Shown here one piece after another: positions 28,750-37,899 of a stretch of 64,000 nt of DNA. The stretch is from Modestobacter italicus (GTDB lineage Bacteria; Actinomycetota; Actinomycetes; Mycobacteriales; Geodermatophilaceae): contig NC_017955.1 in assembly GCF_000306785.1 (NCBI RefSeq), positions 3,286,001 to 3,350,000 of the forward strand. The letters run 5' to 3'. Position 1 is the stretch's first letter; each line of letters begins with the position of its first letter. The position numbers were made by a program, and so were the translations under genes. The notes beneath the pieces are model-generated. The model saw only the letters and a program-made list of their open reading frames with translations, was not told the DNA's origin and made no database searches.

Positions 28750-29924
28750 CGGTAGGTGAGCGCGTCGAGGTAGCCCTGCACGTTGCGCCGGGTCTCGGTG
28801 ACCGAGTCGCCGCCGAACTTCTCCAGCACCGCGTCGGCGAGCACGAGGGCGACCATCGCCTCCATGACGACGCTGCCGCGCGGGACGGCGCAGGCGTCGC
28901 TGCGCTGGTTGATCGCGACCGCCGCCTCCCCGGTGGCGGTGTCGACGGTGGCCAGCGCGCGGGGCACGGTGCTGATCGGCTTCATCGCGGCGCGGACCCG
29001 CAGCACCTCGCCGTTGGTCATGCCGCCCTCGATGCCGCCGGCTCGGTCGGTGCGGCGGGACAGCTGGCCGTCCGCCAGGTCGATCTCGTCGTGGGCCACC
29101 GAGCCGCGGCGGCGGGCGGTCTCCAGGCCGTCCCCGACCTCGACCGCCTTCACCGACTGCACGCCCATCAGCGCCCCGGCGAGCCGGGAGTCCAGCCGCC
29201 GGTCCCAGTGCACGTGGCTGCCCAGGCCCGGCGGCAGCCCGTGGACGACGACCTCGACGACCCCGCCGAGGGTGTCCCCGGACCTGCGGGCGTCGTCGAT
29301 CTCGGCGGTCATCCGCTCGCTGGTCGCCGGGTCGGCGCAGCGCACCGGGTCCTCGTCGAGCAGGGCGTTGTCCTCCGGGCCGGGGAGCACCCCGTCCGGG
29401 ACGACGACCGGGCCGATCCCGACCACGTGGCTGACCACCCGGACGCCGAGGACCTGGTGCAGGAACGCCTGGGCCACCGTGCCGAGCGCGACCCGCGCCG
29501 CGGTCTCCCGGGCGCTGGCCCGCTCGAGCACCGGGCGGGCGTCGTCGAAGCCGTACTTCTGCATGCCCGGCAGGTCGGCGTGGCCGGGCCGGGGCCGGGT
29601 GAGCGGGGCGTTGCGGGCCTGCCCGGCGAGCACCTCGGCCTCGACGGGGTCGGCGGACATGACCGTCGACCACTTGGGCCACTCGGTGTTGCCGACCTGG
29701 ACGGCGATCGGCCCGCCCTGGGTGACGCCGTGGCGCACCCCGCCGGTGATCGTGACCTCGTCCTGCTCGAAGCTCATCCGGGCGCCGCGGCCGTGGCCGA
29801 GCCGGCGCCGGGCCAGCTGCAGGTCGAGGTCGGAGGTCTGCACCCGCACCCCGGCCGGCAGCCCGTCCAGCACGGCGGTGAGCTGCTGACCGTGCGACTC
29901 ACCTGCGGTCAGCCAGCGCAACAT
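28746..29924 (-). CDS. aroC: Chorismate synthase
   Basis: Forms chorismate from EPSP with reduced FMN. The 392-residue protein begins [12 protein letters not shown] and has [18 protein letters not shown], the [12 protein letters not shown] helix and [10 protein letters not shown], all conserved. ATG 29924 is chosen over the upstream in-frame ATG 29969 because it gives the family N-terminus and because TAGGAT ends 7 bases upstream, suggesting a leaderless mRNA. It heads aroC-aroK-aroB-aroQ-M24 peptidase-efp-nusB. Confidence 0.97.
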   Translation of the reverse strand: MLRWLTAGESHGQQLTAVLDGLPAGVRVQTSDLDLQLARRRLGHGRGARMSFEQDEVTITGGVRHGVTQGGPIAVQVGNTEWPKWSTVMSADPVEAEVLAGQARNAPLTRPRPGHADLPGMQKYGFDDARPVLERASARETAARVALGTVAQAFLHQVLGVRVVSHVVGIGPVVVPDGVLPGPEDNALLDEDPVRCADPATSERMTAEIDDARRSGDTLGGVVEVVVHGLPPGLGSHVHWDRRLDSRLAGALMGVQSVKAVEVGDGLETARRRGSVAHDEIDLADGQLSRRTDRAGGIEGGMTNGEVLRVRAAMKPISTVPRALATVDTATGEAAVAINQRSDACAVPRGSVVMEAMVALVLADAVLEKFGGDSVTETRRNVQGYLDALTYR

Positions 29925-29931
29925 GGGCCCG

Positions 29932-29937
29932 ATCCTA
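29932..29937 (-). promoter_or_regulatory. Candidate -10 box for leaderless aroC
   Basis: TAGGAT on the minus strand, ending 7 bases before ATG 29924. No clear -35 element is seen. Confidence 0.45.
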
Positions 29938-29975
29938 GAAGGGCCCCCTCTGCGCCCGTCCCCCGGCACGGGAGG

Positions 29976-30632
29976 TCAGGCCAGGGGCAGTGGCGCAGCC
30001 AGCCACATCGCGACCCAGGCGCCCACCAGCAGCGGCGGGCCGAAGGGCACCCGGGTGCGCCAGCCGGCCCGGCCGGCGGCGATCAGCAGCACCGAGCCCA
30101 GCGCGCCGACGAGCAGCCCGACGAGCACCCCGCCCAGGAGCACGCCCCACCCCGCCCAGCCGAGGACCACCCCGAGGAGGCCGAGCAGCTTCACGTCCCC
30201 GCGGCCCAGCGCTGCCGGGGACGCCACCCGCGCCGCGACCCCGGCACCGGCGGCGGCGACGGCCGCCACCGCGGCGCGGAGCACGGCCCCCGCGTCACCG
30301 GTGACCACGGCGTCGGTCAGCAGCGCCACCCCGCAGCCGGCCAGGGCCGGGTAGGTGACCCGGTCGGGTAGCCGGTGCGCGCGCAGGTCGACGCCGGCGA
30401 GGACGACGGCGGCGGCACCGAACCAGGCCAGCGCCACCGCGGCCGGGCGGTCACCGGTCAGCGCCGGGCCGGCGGCGACGAGGCCCGCCGCCAGCAGCGA
30501 GGTGACGGCGACCCGGACCGGCGTGGGCCGGGCCGCCAGGTTCCGCTGGGCGAGCCGCACGGTCACGGCGGCCAGCCACGGGCCGAGCAGCAGGCCGGCG
30601 ACCGCAGCGGCGAACGTCAGCGCGCTGGGCAC
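29976..30632 (-). CDS. Prepilin peptidase, A24 family (short form)
   Basis: A polytopic membrane aspartyl protease that removes leader peptides from type IV pilin-like proteins. The 218-residue protein is almost all hydrophobic (about 7 helices). The two catalytic aspartates are in LAGVDLRAHRLPD and in GRGDVKLLG, the GxGD motif. The N-terminal methyltransferase domain with CPxC motifs found in full-length PilD is absent, as in other Actinobacteria. No pilin genes are in the window. GTG 30632 lies 7 bases after the aroE stop. Confidence 0.88.
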   Translation of the reverse strand: MPSALTFAAAVAGLLLGPWLAAVTVRLAQRNLAARPTPVRVAVTSLLAAGLVAAGPALTGDRPAAVALAWFGAAAVVLAGVDLRAHRLPDRVTYPALAGCGVALLTDAVVTGDAGAVLRAAVAAVAAAGAGVAARVASPAALGRGDVKLLGLLGVVLGWAGWGVLLGGVLVGLLVGALGSVLLIAAGRAGWRTRVPFGPPLLVGAWVAMWLAAPLPLA

Positions 30633-30639
30633 CGGCCGG

Positions 30640-31464
30640 TCAGGCGCCCAGCGCGGCGCGCATCGCCGCGATCGGGGCGGGGTGTCCGGTCATCAGCTCC
30701 ACCTGGGCGGTCGCCTGCCAGAACAGCACCTCGATGCCGCTGATGGCGTGGCCGCCGGCCAGGTCGACGCGCTGCGCGAGCAGGGTCGGCCAGCCGGCGT
30801 ACAGCACGTCGAGCACGGTCTGCCGGGGCCGCCAGTCGAGGTCGGCGACGGCGGCCTGCCCGTCGACCGGCACCGTGCTCACCACCACCGGGGCGGCGAC
30901 CCGGGTGGTGGAGTCCAGCCGCTGCACCTCGGCGGTCACGTCCAGCGCCTCCAGCACCCGCAGCAGGTCGGCGGCGCGGGCCGGCTCGCGCACGACGACG
31001 TCGACCTGGCGGGCGCCCAGCGACGCCAGCGCGACGGCTGCGGCCGCCGCCGTCCCCCCGGCGCCCAGGACGGCCGCGTGCTCCACCTGCTCCACCCCGC
31101 CGCCCTGCAACGCGGTGCCGACGCCGAGGACGTCGGTGTTCTCCGCCCGCCACCCGCCGGCCTCGGTGCGGACCAGGGTGTTCGCCGCGCGCAGCAGCCG
31201 CGGCAGGGCGTCGACCTCGTCGGCGACCTCGACCGCCGCCCGCTTGCAGGGCATCGTCACGGAGAAGCCGCGCCACTCGGGGCCGAGCCCGGCCAGCAGC
31301 ACCGGCAGCTCCTCGGCGCCGACGTCCAGCGCGTCGTAGCTCCAGCCGGTCAGCCCGAGTGCGGTGTACGCCGCCCGGTGCAGCAGCGGGGACAGCGAGT
31401 GGCCGACGGGCCGGCCGAGGACAGCTGCCCTCCGCACCGGCCCGTACGCGTGTCCGGGGCTCAA
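30640..31464 (-). CDS. aroE: Shikimate dehydrogenase
   Basis: Reduces 3-dehydroshikimate with NADPH. The protein has the substrate-binding RRAAVLGRPVGHSLSPLLHR, the catalytic Lys and Asp region VTMPCKRAAVEVADEV and AENTDVLGVG, and the nucleotide fold VLGAGGTAAAAAVALA. The start is uncertain: TTG 31464 overlaps the mltG stop (TTGA) and gives 274 residues; GTG 31437 gives 265 and matches the usual N-terminus better but has a poor ribosome-binding site. The arginine after the GAGGTA loop typical of NADP preference is not obvious. Confidence 0.93.
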   Translation of the reverse strand: MSPGHAYGPVRRAAVLGRPVGHSLSPLLHRAAYTALGLTGWSYDALDVGAEELPVLLAGLGPEWRGFSVTMPCKRAAVEVADEVDALPRLLRAANTLVRTEAGGWRAENTDVLGVGTALQGGGVEQVEHAAVLGAGGTAAAAAVALASLGARQVDVVVREPARAADLLRVLEALDVTAEVQRLDSTTRVAAPVVVSTVPVDGQAAVADLDWRPRQTVLDVLYAGWPTLLAQRVDLAGGHAISGIEVLFWQATAQVELMTGHPAPIAAMRAALGA

Positions 31465-33557
31465 TTCCCCGGGTTGTCCTGCAGCCACTGCTGGAACAGC
31501 AGCACGTTCTGCTGGTGCTCCTCGGCGGTGACCGCGAACCGGGTCTCCCCGGTGTCGGGGTCCACCACGACGAAGAAGCGCCAGTCACCGGGGGTGGGGT
31601 CGAGCACCGCCCGCAGCGCCTCCTCACCCGGGTTGCTGATGGCGCCCGGCGGCAGGCCGGGGTGCACGTAGGTGTTGTACAGCGAGGGGTTCTGCCGGTC
31701 CTCGCTGGTGGTGGTGATGCCGCTCTTGCCGTTGGCGTAGTTCACCGTGGTGTCCAGCTGCAGCGGCATGCCGTCGGCGAGCCGGTTGTCCAGCACCCGG
31801 GCCACCTTGCCCATGTCCTCGCTGCTGCCGGCCTCGGCCTGCACGATGCTGGCCTCGGTGACCAGGCCCAGCCGCTGGTCGTCGGGCACCTGCAGCTCGT
31901 CGAGCACCGCCACGGTGCCGGCGACCATCTCCGACAGGATCCCGACCGCGGTGTCGCCCGGCTCGATGTCGTAGGTGGCGGGGAAGAGGAAGCCCTCGAT
32001 CATCCCGTTGGCGTACGGGGGCAGCCCGAGCGCGACCGGGTCGGCGGCCGCGGCCTGCAGGTCGGTGAGCGGGATGCCGGTCTGGTCGGCGACCCGCTGC
32101 AGCACCTGAACCGCGGTGAGGCCCTCGGGCAGCGTGACCCGGGTGACCTGCCGGGACGCCGGGTCCAGCAGCAGGTCCAGCGCCGCCTTGCCCGACATCT
32201 GCGAGCGCAGCGTGTAGACCCCGGGCTGGATGCCGGTGGCCGCCGGGTTGGCGTCCGCGGCGTCCGCGAACGGGTCGGCGGAGGCGATGACGCCGGCGCT
32301 GACCAGGGTGCCGGCGATGGTGCGCAGCGAGTCGCCGTCGTTGACGCGGACGTCGACGGTGCCCGTGCCGCTGCCGGTGTAGTCCTCGGCGACCGGGTTG
32401 ATCGTGGTCCAGAGCAGCTTGCCGCCGATGCCGATGCCGACGACCAGCGCGGCCAGGACGATCAGCGACAGCACGACGACGATCGGCCGCCGGCGCTTGC
32501 GCGGCCGGTCCGAGCCACCGCCCCGGCCCCCGCGGCGACCGCGACCGCCGCCGCCCCCGCCCAGCAGGTGGTCGTCGAGGTCGGCGTCGTGGTGGTCGTC
32601 GAGGTGGTCGTCGAGGTCGTCGTCGAGGTCGTCGTGCTCGTCGTCGGTGACGACCTCCAGCCCGCCGGTCTCGTCGAAGACCGTGGCCGGGCCGGCCGGC
32701 TCGTACGGGTGCTCGTCGGGGTGCGCCCCGGCGTCGTCGGCCTCATCGCGTCCGGCGCCGCGGTGCCGGGACGCCGGCGCGAGCCAGGTGCCGGTGTCGT
32801 CGTCCCAGTCGGCGTCGCGCACCTCGGTGGCGGGCTCGTCGGCCGGGGCCGCGGTGCGCGGCTCGGCGGTCCGGGGGTCGGCGGTGACGAGCGAGGCCAG
32901 CGAGCCGCGGGCGGCGGGTGCCGGGGCACCCGGCACCGGCCGGCTGTCCGCGGAGAGCCAGCCCGGGTCGGTCTCGGCGTCGGCGAACCGGTCGGCGGCG
33001 ACCCGGTCGGCGGTGGTCGGCCCGGTGGCCGGGCGGGGTGCGGGCGCCGACCGCGGGTCGGAGGCCGGGGAACGGCCGGGCCGGTGGTCGCTGTCGGCCC
33101 GCGGCACGGCCGGGGTGACGGCCAGCATCTCCGTGGTGCGCGGCGCCGTCTCGGCGGCGGTGCTCGCGGAGGTCATGTCGTCCCACGACCAGGGCTTGAG
33201 CCCGGCGGCGCCGGCGGGGCGGCGCGGACCGTCGGTCGGGTCGATGCCGAAGGCGCTGAGGTCCAGGCCGGCGGCGGCGAGGCCGACGTCGGCGATGCCG
33301 CCGGCAGCGAGCCCGGTGATCTCGACGTCGGCGATGTCGGCGGGGCTGCGCGGCGGGAGCAGCTGGACGCCCGTGGCGTCGGTGTCCGGGGCGGACCGAC
33401 GTCCGCGGCGCGGTCGCATCGTGTCGTCGGCGGACAGCTGGAGCGTGCTCGCACCGGCGCTGGTCCACGCGGCCAGCAGCTCGCTGGCGGGTCGGCCGGC
33501 GTCGCCGTCGGGCTGGGAGTGGCGGCCGCGCGGACGCGGCTCGGTCGGGTCCGTCAC
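31461..33557 (-). CDS. mltG: Endolytic murein transglycosylase MltG, long disordered N-terminus
   Basis: Membrane-anchored YceG/MltG enzyme that cleaves nascent peptidoglycan and ends glycan strands. The 698-residue protein has about 350 disordered cytoplasmic residues rich in Ala, Pro and Asp, an Asp/His-rich block at 307-330, a basic RKRRR stretch, one membrane helix (about 358-383) and an outside catalytic domain with VTLPEGLTAVQVLQRVA, FPATYDI, and ASIVQAEAGS (E577 equivalent to the catalytic Glu). The N-terminal part is far longer than in E. coli. The GTG start overlaps the ruvX stop. Confidence 0.93.
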   Translation of the reverse strand: MTDPTEPRPRGRHSQPDGDAGRPASELLAAWTSAGASTLQLSADDTMRPRRGRRSAPDTDATGVQLLPPRSPADIADVEITGLAAGGIADVGLAAAGLDLSAFGIDPTDGPRRPAGAAGLKPWSWDDMTSASTAAETAPRTTEMLAVTPAVPRADSDHRPGRSPASDPRSAPAPRPATGPTTADRVAADRFADAETDPGWLSADSRPVPGAPAPAARGSLASLVTADPRTAEPRTAAPADEPATEVRDADWDDDTGTWLAPASRHRGAGRDEADDAGAHPDEHPYEPAGPATVFDETGGLEVVTDDEHDDLDDDLDDHLDDHHDADLDDHLLGGGGGGRGRRGGRGGGSDRPRKRRRPIVVVLSLIVLAALVVGIGIGGKLLWTTINPVAEDYTGSGTGTVDVRVNDGDSLRTIAGTLVSAGVIASADPFADAADANPAATGIQPGVYTLRSQMSGKAALDLLLDPASRQVTRVTLPEGLTAVQVLQRVADQTGIPLTDLQAAAADPVALGLPPYANGMIEGFLFPATYDIEPGDTAVGILSEMVAGTVAVLDELQVPDDQRLGLVTEASIVQAEAGSSEDMGKVARVLDNRLADGMPLQLDTTVNYANGKSGITTTSEDRQNPSLYNTYVHPGLPPGAISNPGEEALRAVLDPTPGDWRFFVVVDPDTGETRFAVTAEEHQQNVLLFQQWLQDNPGN
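32568..32640 (-). repeat. Asp/His/Leu-coding low-complexity repeat in mltG
   Basis: Imperfect tandem units built on GTCGTCGAG and GTGGTCGTCGAG encode DDLDDDLDDHLDDHHDADL. The tract sits in the cytoplasmic tail just before the basic block and membrane helix. Unit number could vary by slippage without breaking the frame. Confidence 0.7.
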
Positions 33558-34045
33558 GAGTGGCGCCCCCTGGTCTCGGGGCCAGTGCGAGGTCGCCCGT
33601 CGAGATGGCTCTGCAGGATGACCACGGCAGCCGCCTGGTCGATCACCGGGCGCTGCCGGCGGGCGGAGATGCCTCCGGCGCGCAGATGACTCGCAGCGGT
33701 CACGGTGGAGAGCCTTTCGTCGACGAGGTGCACCGGGACGTCCCCGATGCGACTGGCCAGGGATGCAGCGTATGCACTGGCATCTTGTGCCGACGCGCCC
33801 GACGCACCGGACAGGTGTCTCGGCAGACCCACGACCACCTCGACCACCTCGTGTGTCACAACCAGCCCAGCGAGGTGGTCCAGATCGCTCTGGTCCTTGG
33901 CCCGCCGGAGGGTCTCCAGCGGGCTGGCGAGGGTGCCGGTCGCGTCGGAGAGGGCCACCCCGACGCGAACCGTGCCCACGTCGACGCCCAGTCTCCTCCC
34001 CGGCGTCCGGACCGGCCCGTCGTCGTCACCGGCCATGCCGGCCAC
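33554..34045 (-). CDS. ruvX: Putative pre-16S rRNA nuclease RuvX/YqgF
   Basis: RNase H-fold enzyme implicated in 16S rRNA 5'-end maturation. The 163-residue protein has LGVDVGTVRVGVALSD with the first catalytic Asp, VVVGLPRHLSGASG, and VDERLSTVTA with the catalytic Glu, and the final Asp in PVIDQAAAVVILQ. GTG 34045 and ATG 34036 are both possible starts and both overlap or abut the small upstream gene (stop 34026). Position between alaS and mltG is conserved in Actinobacteria. Confidence 0.94.
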   Translation of the reverse strand: MAGMAGDDDGPVRTPGRRLGVDVGTVRVGVALSDATGTLASPLETLRRAKDQSDLDHLAGLVVTHEVVEVVVGLPRHLSGASGASAQDASAYAASLASRIGDVPVHLVDERLSTVTAASHLRAGGISARRQRPVIDQAAAVVILQSHLDGRPRTGPETRGRHS

Positions 34046-34328
34046 CGCCCTCCGTGCCGCGGTCGTCCCGGCCCGGCCGGGGGCGGCCGGGCACCCGCGG
34101 CGGGTAACCGCCGAGGTCCAGCTGCCCGGTCTCGGGGTCCGCTGGCGGTGCGCCGTCGGGGTCCAGCGGGGGCAGCGGGAAGGGCACCCGCTCGGTGGCG
34201 TGCCGCCCGGCGGCCGCCTCCTCCGCGGAGCTGTCCGACGGCGCCGGACGCGGGGGCACGGGAGGTCGGCCGGTCTGCGCGACCGGCTCGACCACCGGGT
34301 CCCCGTCCGGGCCGTCGGGCGCTCTCAC
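34026..34328 (-). CDS. Small proline-rich unknown protein
   Basis: A 100-residue hydrophilic, proline- and glycine-rich, probably disordered protein. The C-terminal half reads PFPLPPLDPDGAPPADPETG, then DLGGYPPRVPGR and a basic end. I know no function. GTG 34328 overlaps the alaS stop (GTGA) and its stop overlaps the ruvX start, which argues that the frame is really translated. GC3 bias is in keeping with its neighbours. It could be a translated linker that couples alaS to ruvX. Confidence 0.55.
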   Translation of the reverse strand: MRAPDGPDGDPVVEPVAQTGRPPVPPRPAPSDSSAEEAAAGRHATERVPFPLPPLDPDGAPPADPETGQLDLGGYPPRVPGRPRPGRDDRGTEGGGRHGR

Positions 34329-37006
34329 GAAGTGGCCGCCCCGATCGTCTGCTCGACGGCCGCCAGGGCCGCCGGGATGCCGGTCGGGTCGGTGCCGCCG
34401 CCCTGGGCGACGTCGGGCTTGCCGCCCCCGCGCCCACCCACGTGACCGGCGGCGAGGGTGACCAGCTCCCCGGCCTTCAGGCCGCGCTGCACCGCACCCG
34501 GGTTGAGCGCCGCCACGACGGCCACCTTGCCGTCGGCCGCCGACGCTAGGACCACGGCGGCGGGCGCCTCGCCCAGCCGGTTGCGGACGTCCAGCGCCAG
34601 GCTGCGCAGGTCGCCACCGGACATCCCGGCCGGCGCCCCGGTGACGACGGCGACGCCGCCGCGGTCCGCGGCGGAGGAGGCCAGGTCACCGGCCGCGGCG
34701 AGCGCCTGCTGGCCGCGGAGCGCCGCCAGCTCGCGGTCGGTGTCGCGGAGCCGGTCGAGCATGCCGTTCACCCGGTCCACGATGCCGTCCTGCGGGGTCT
34801 TCAGCAGGTCGGCGAGCTGGCGGACCAGGTCGCGCTCGCGGGCCAGGTAGCGGAAGCCCTCCAGCCCGACGGCCGCCTCGACCCGGCGCGCGCCGGAGCC
34901 GACCGAGCTCTCGCCGGTGAGCGCCAGCGTGCCGATCTGGGCGCTGCCCCGCACGTGGGTGCCACCGCACAGCTCGCGGGACCACTCCCCGCCGATCTCG
35001 ACGACCCGGACCTGCTCGCCGTAGGTCTCGCCGAACAGCGCGATCGCGCCGAACTCGCGGGCCTCGGGCAGCGTCATGTACAGCGCGCGGACACCGTGGT
35101 CGGCGCGGACGGCGGCGTTGGCGACGTCCTCGACGTCGATCCGCTGCTGCGCCGACAGCGCGCCCTGCCAGGCGAAGTCCAGCCGCAGGTAGCCGGGGCG
35201 GTTGTAGGAGCCCGACTGCAGCGCCTGCGGGCCGAGCACCTGGCGCAGCGCGGCGTGCAGGACGTGCGTGCCCGAGTGCGCCTGGCAGGCCGACAGCCGC
35301 CACTCGCGGTCGACCTGCGCGGTCAGCTCGGTGCCGGCCCGCAGTTCGCCCTCCAGCACACGCACCTGGTGGGCGACCAGGCCCTTGACCGGGCGCTGGA
35401 CGTCGATGACCTCGGCCCGGCCGCCGTCCCAGGTCAGCTCGCCGGCGTCGGCGACCTGCCCACCGGACTCGGCGTAGAACGGGGTCCGGTCCAGCACGAC
35501 CCGGGTGATCCCGCCGGCCCGGACGACCGGCTCGGCGTCGTCGCTGGTCGCGTCGTCGGCCTCGTCGATGACGCCGAGCACCCGGGAGTCGGTGTGCAGG
35601 GTGTCGTAGGCGCGCCAGTCGGTCGGACCGAACTCGGCCAGCAGCCGCCGGTAGGCCAGCACGTCGACCGAGCCGGTGCGCTTGGCCCGGGCGTCGGCGC
35701 GGGCGCGCTCGCGCTGCTCCTTCATCAGGGCCCGGAAGCCCTCCTCGTCGACGGTGACGCCCTGCTCGGCGGCCATCTCGAGGGTGACGTCGATCGGGAA
35801 GCCGTAGGTGTCGTGCAGGCTGAACGCCTGGGTGCCCGACAGCGCCGGGGTGCCCGCCGCCCGGGCCTGGCTCACCGCGGTGTCGAACAGCGCCGTCCCG
35901 GCGACGAGGGTGCGCCGGAACGCCTCCTCCTCGGCGTAGGCGATGCCGGAGATGCGGGCGAAGTCCGACGCCACCTCGGGGTAGCTGGCGCTCATCGCGT
36001 CGCGGGAGACCGGCAGCAGCTCGGGCAGCGTGGCCGCGTCGACGCCGAGCAGCTTCATCGACCGGACGGCGCGGCGCAGCAGCCGGCGCAGGATGTAGCC
36101 GCGCCCCTCGTTGCCGGGGGTGACGCCGTCGGCGATGAGCATCAGGCCGCTGCGCACGTGGTCGGCGACCACCCGCAGCCGCACGTCGGCCTCGTGGTCG
36201 GCGCCGTAGCGCAGGCCGGCCAGGTCGGCGGCCCGGTGCAGCACCGGGGCGACCTCGTCGATCTCGTACATGTTGTCGACGCCCTGCAGCAGGAAGGCCA
36301 CCCGCTCCAGGCCCATGCCGGTGTCGATGTTCTTCTTCGGCAGCTCGCCGAGGATCGGGAACTCCTTGCCCTCCCCCGGCCCGCGCTCGTACTGCATGAA
36401 GACCAGGTTCCAGATCTCCAGGTACCGGTCGCCGGTGGGATCGGCCTCCGGCCCGCCGCCGGGGCCGTACTCCGGCCCGCGGTCGTAGTGGATCTCCGAG
36501 CAGGGGCCCGCCGGCCCGGCCGCGCCGGTCGACCAGTAGTTGTCGTCCTTGCCGCGGCGCTGGATCCGCTCGGCCGGGACGTAGGCCCGCCAGGCGTCGA
36601 ACGCCTCGTCGTCGTCCAGGTAGACCGTCGGCCAGATCCGCTCGGGGTCCAGGCCGAGCCCGCCGTCGGCCACCTTCCCGGTCACCAGCTCCCAGGCGAA
36701 GGCGATCGCCTCGGCCTTGAAGTAGTCGCCGAAGGAGAAGTTGCCGTTCATCTGGAAGAACGTGCCGTGCCGGGTGGTCTTGCCCACCTCCTCGATGTCG
36801 AGGGTGCGCACGCACTTCTGCACGCTGGTGGCCCGCGGGTACGGCGCCGGCTCCCGGCCGGTCAGGTACGGGATGAACGGCACCATGCCGGCGACGGTGA
36901 ACAGCAGCGAGGGGTCGGGCGACACCAGCGAGGCGCTGGGCACCACGGTGTGCCCGCGCTTCTCGAAGTGCTCCAGGAAGCGGCGGCGGATCTCGGCGGT
37001 CTGCAT
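34325..37006 (-). CDS. alaS: Alanyl-tRNA synthetase
   Basis: Charges tRNA-Ala and edits misacylated Ser/Gly-tRNA. The 893-residue protein has the aminoacylation domain (IRRRFLEHFEKRGHTVVPSA, TSVQKCVRT, NGNFSFGDYFK), the tRNA-recognition region, the editing site with zinc ligands in HSGTHVLHAALR and CGGTHVRGSAQIG, and the C-terminal C-Ala domain. ATG 37006 gives the conserved MQTAEIRRRF start; the in-frame extension to 37198 is not family-like. Length is normal. Confidence 0.97.
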   Translation of the reverse strand: MQTAEIRRRFLEHFEKRGHTVVPSASLVSPDPSLLFTVAGMVPFIPYLTGREPAPYPRATSVQKCVRTLDIEEVGKTTRHGTFFQMNGNFSFGDYFKAEAIAFAWELVTGKVADGGLGLDPERIWPTVYLDDDEAFDAWRAYVPAERIQRRGKDDNYWSTGAAGPAGPCSEIHYDRGPEYGPGGGPEADPTGDRYLEIWNLVFMQYERGPGEGKEFPILGELPKKNIDTGMGLERVAFLLQGVDNMYEIDEVAPVLHRAADLAGLRYGADHEADVRLRVVADHVRSGLMLIADGVTPGNEGRGYILRRLLRRAVRSMKLLGVDAATLPELLPVSRDAMSASYPEVASDFARISGIAYAEEEAFRRTLVAGTALFDTAVSQARAAGTPALSGTQAFSLHDTYGFPIDVTLEMAAEQGVTVDEEGFRALMKEQRERARADARAKRTGSVDVLAYRRLLAEFGPTDWRAYDTLHTDSRVLGVIDEADDATSDDAEPVVRAGGITRVVLDRTPFYAESGGQVADAGELTWDGGRAEVIDVQRPVKGLVAHQVRVLEGELRAGTELTAQVDREWRLSACQAHSGTHVLHAALRQVLGPQALQSGSYNRPGYLRLDFAWQGALSAQQRIDVEDVANAAVRADHGVRALYMTLPEAREFGAIALFGETYGEQVRVVEIGGEWSRELCGGTHVRGSAQIGTLALTGESSVGSGARRVEAAVGLEGFRYLARERDLVRQLADLLKTPQDGIVDRVNGMLDRLRDTDRELAALRGQQALAAAGDLASSAADRGGVAVVTGAPAGMSGGDLRSLALDVRNRLGEAPAAVVLASAADGKVAVVAALNPGAVQRGLKAGELVTLAAGHVGGRGGGKPDVAQGGGTDPTGIPAALAAVEQTIGAATS

Positions 37007-37058
37007 GCGGGGGTCTCGGTCCTTCGGCGAACGGGTGGCCTCGCGGCCGGGGGTCGGG

Positions 37059-37343
37059 TCAGTTGTCCGCTGCGTGTGCGCCGCGCCGCGGCAGCTCGAC
37101 CTGGCTGCGGTCGGGCAGCGGCGCGTCCAGCCCGGTGCCGGCCCGCAGCTCGTCCTCGCGGGCCGCCGCGGCGGCCCGGACGTCGGCCCCGAAGTCACCG
37201 ATCGCCTCGGCCAGCTCGCGCAGCCCGTCGGCCAGCTGGCCGGCGATGCCCTGCGGGGTCAGCTTCTCCGCGGCCCGGGACAGCCGGCGGACGACGAGGG
37301 CGCCGATCGTGACGCCCATGGCCAGCCAGAACAGCCGGCGCAT
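37059..37343 (-). CDS. Small membrane-anchored unknown protein
   Basis: A 94-residue protein with an N-terminal membrane helix (LFWLAMGVTIGALVV) followed by a basic RRLSRAAEKL and a helical amphipathic region, then an acidic/basic tail. Its ATG overlaps the stop of the preceding DUF948-like gene (TGATG). This pair before alaS is common in Actinobacteria, where it is annotated as a conserved hypothetical (DUF6167-like, from memory). Function unknown; co-expression with alaS likely. Confidence 0.75.
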   Translation of the reverse strand: MRRLFWLAMGVTIGALVVRRLSRAAEKLTPQGIAGQLADGLRELAEAIGDFGADVRAAAAAREDELRAGTGLDAPLPDRSQVELPRRGAHAADN

Positions 37344-37768
37344 CAGTCGGCCCGCCGGGACGAGCGCCGCGCCCGCCGCTCGTCCTTGGCCGACCGCTGC
37401 GCGTCGGCCAGCGCCTGGCCCTCGCGCTTCTTGCGGGCGGCGCTGCGCACGCCGTAGCTGAACGCCGCGACCTTGATCAGCGGGCTGCCCAGGGTGGCGG
37501 CGAAGACGCTGGTCAGCGCGGCGACGTTGCTGGACACGTTGGCCGCGTTGCCGGTGATGTCGTCGACGCGCTCGAGGTTGGCGTTGACGTGGGTGACCGT
37601 CGTCGACGCCTGGCTGAGGATCGGCTGGCTCTGCTCCCGGACCTGGCGGATGGTCAGCGTCGTCTCGTCCAGGGTGCGCCCGAGCTTCAGCAACGGCACC
37701 GCCAACAGGAGGACCAGCACCACCACGGCAAGGGCTGCGATCAACCCCGCCCACTCTCCTGCGGACAC
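37343..37768 (-). CDS. DUF948-like membrane protein
   Basis: A 141-residue protein with one N-terminal membrane helix (LIAALAVVVLVLLLAVPLLK) and a following amphipathic coiled region (LDETTLTIRQVREQSQPILS, NANLERVDDITGNAANVSSN) that fits DUF948, a family with methyl-accepting-like helices of unknown role. The C-terminus is strongly basic (ARKKREGQALADAQ, RRARRSSRR). GTG 37768 has GGGAGAG upstream. It heads the transcription unit running through alaS. Confidence 0.82.
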   Translation of the reverse strand: MSAGEWAGLIAALAVVVLVLLLAVPLLKLGRTLDETTLTIRQVREQSQPILSQASTTVTHVNANLERVDDITGNAANVSSNVAALTSVFAATLGSPLIKVAAFSYGVRSAARKKREGQALADAQRSAKDERRARRSSRRAD

Positions 37769-37899
37769 GCGTGCTCTCCCTCGGGTCTCGACTCTCGTCG
37801 ACGTCTCGGATGGTCCAGTTGCCGGCCGTCTCGCTCGCCGGTGGGGCAACACTAGCCGCGGGGGCCGACGGTCGTCGTCGCGTTCACCGCCGAGGGGCC

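Noticed and set aside
32568..32640. CRISPR-like direct repeats
   Set aside because: The repeats are contiguous, coding and without spacers; they are low-complexity Asp codons.
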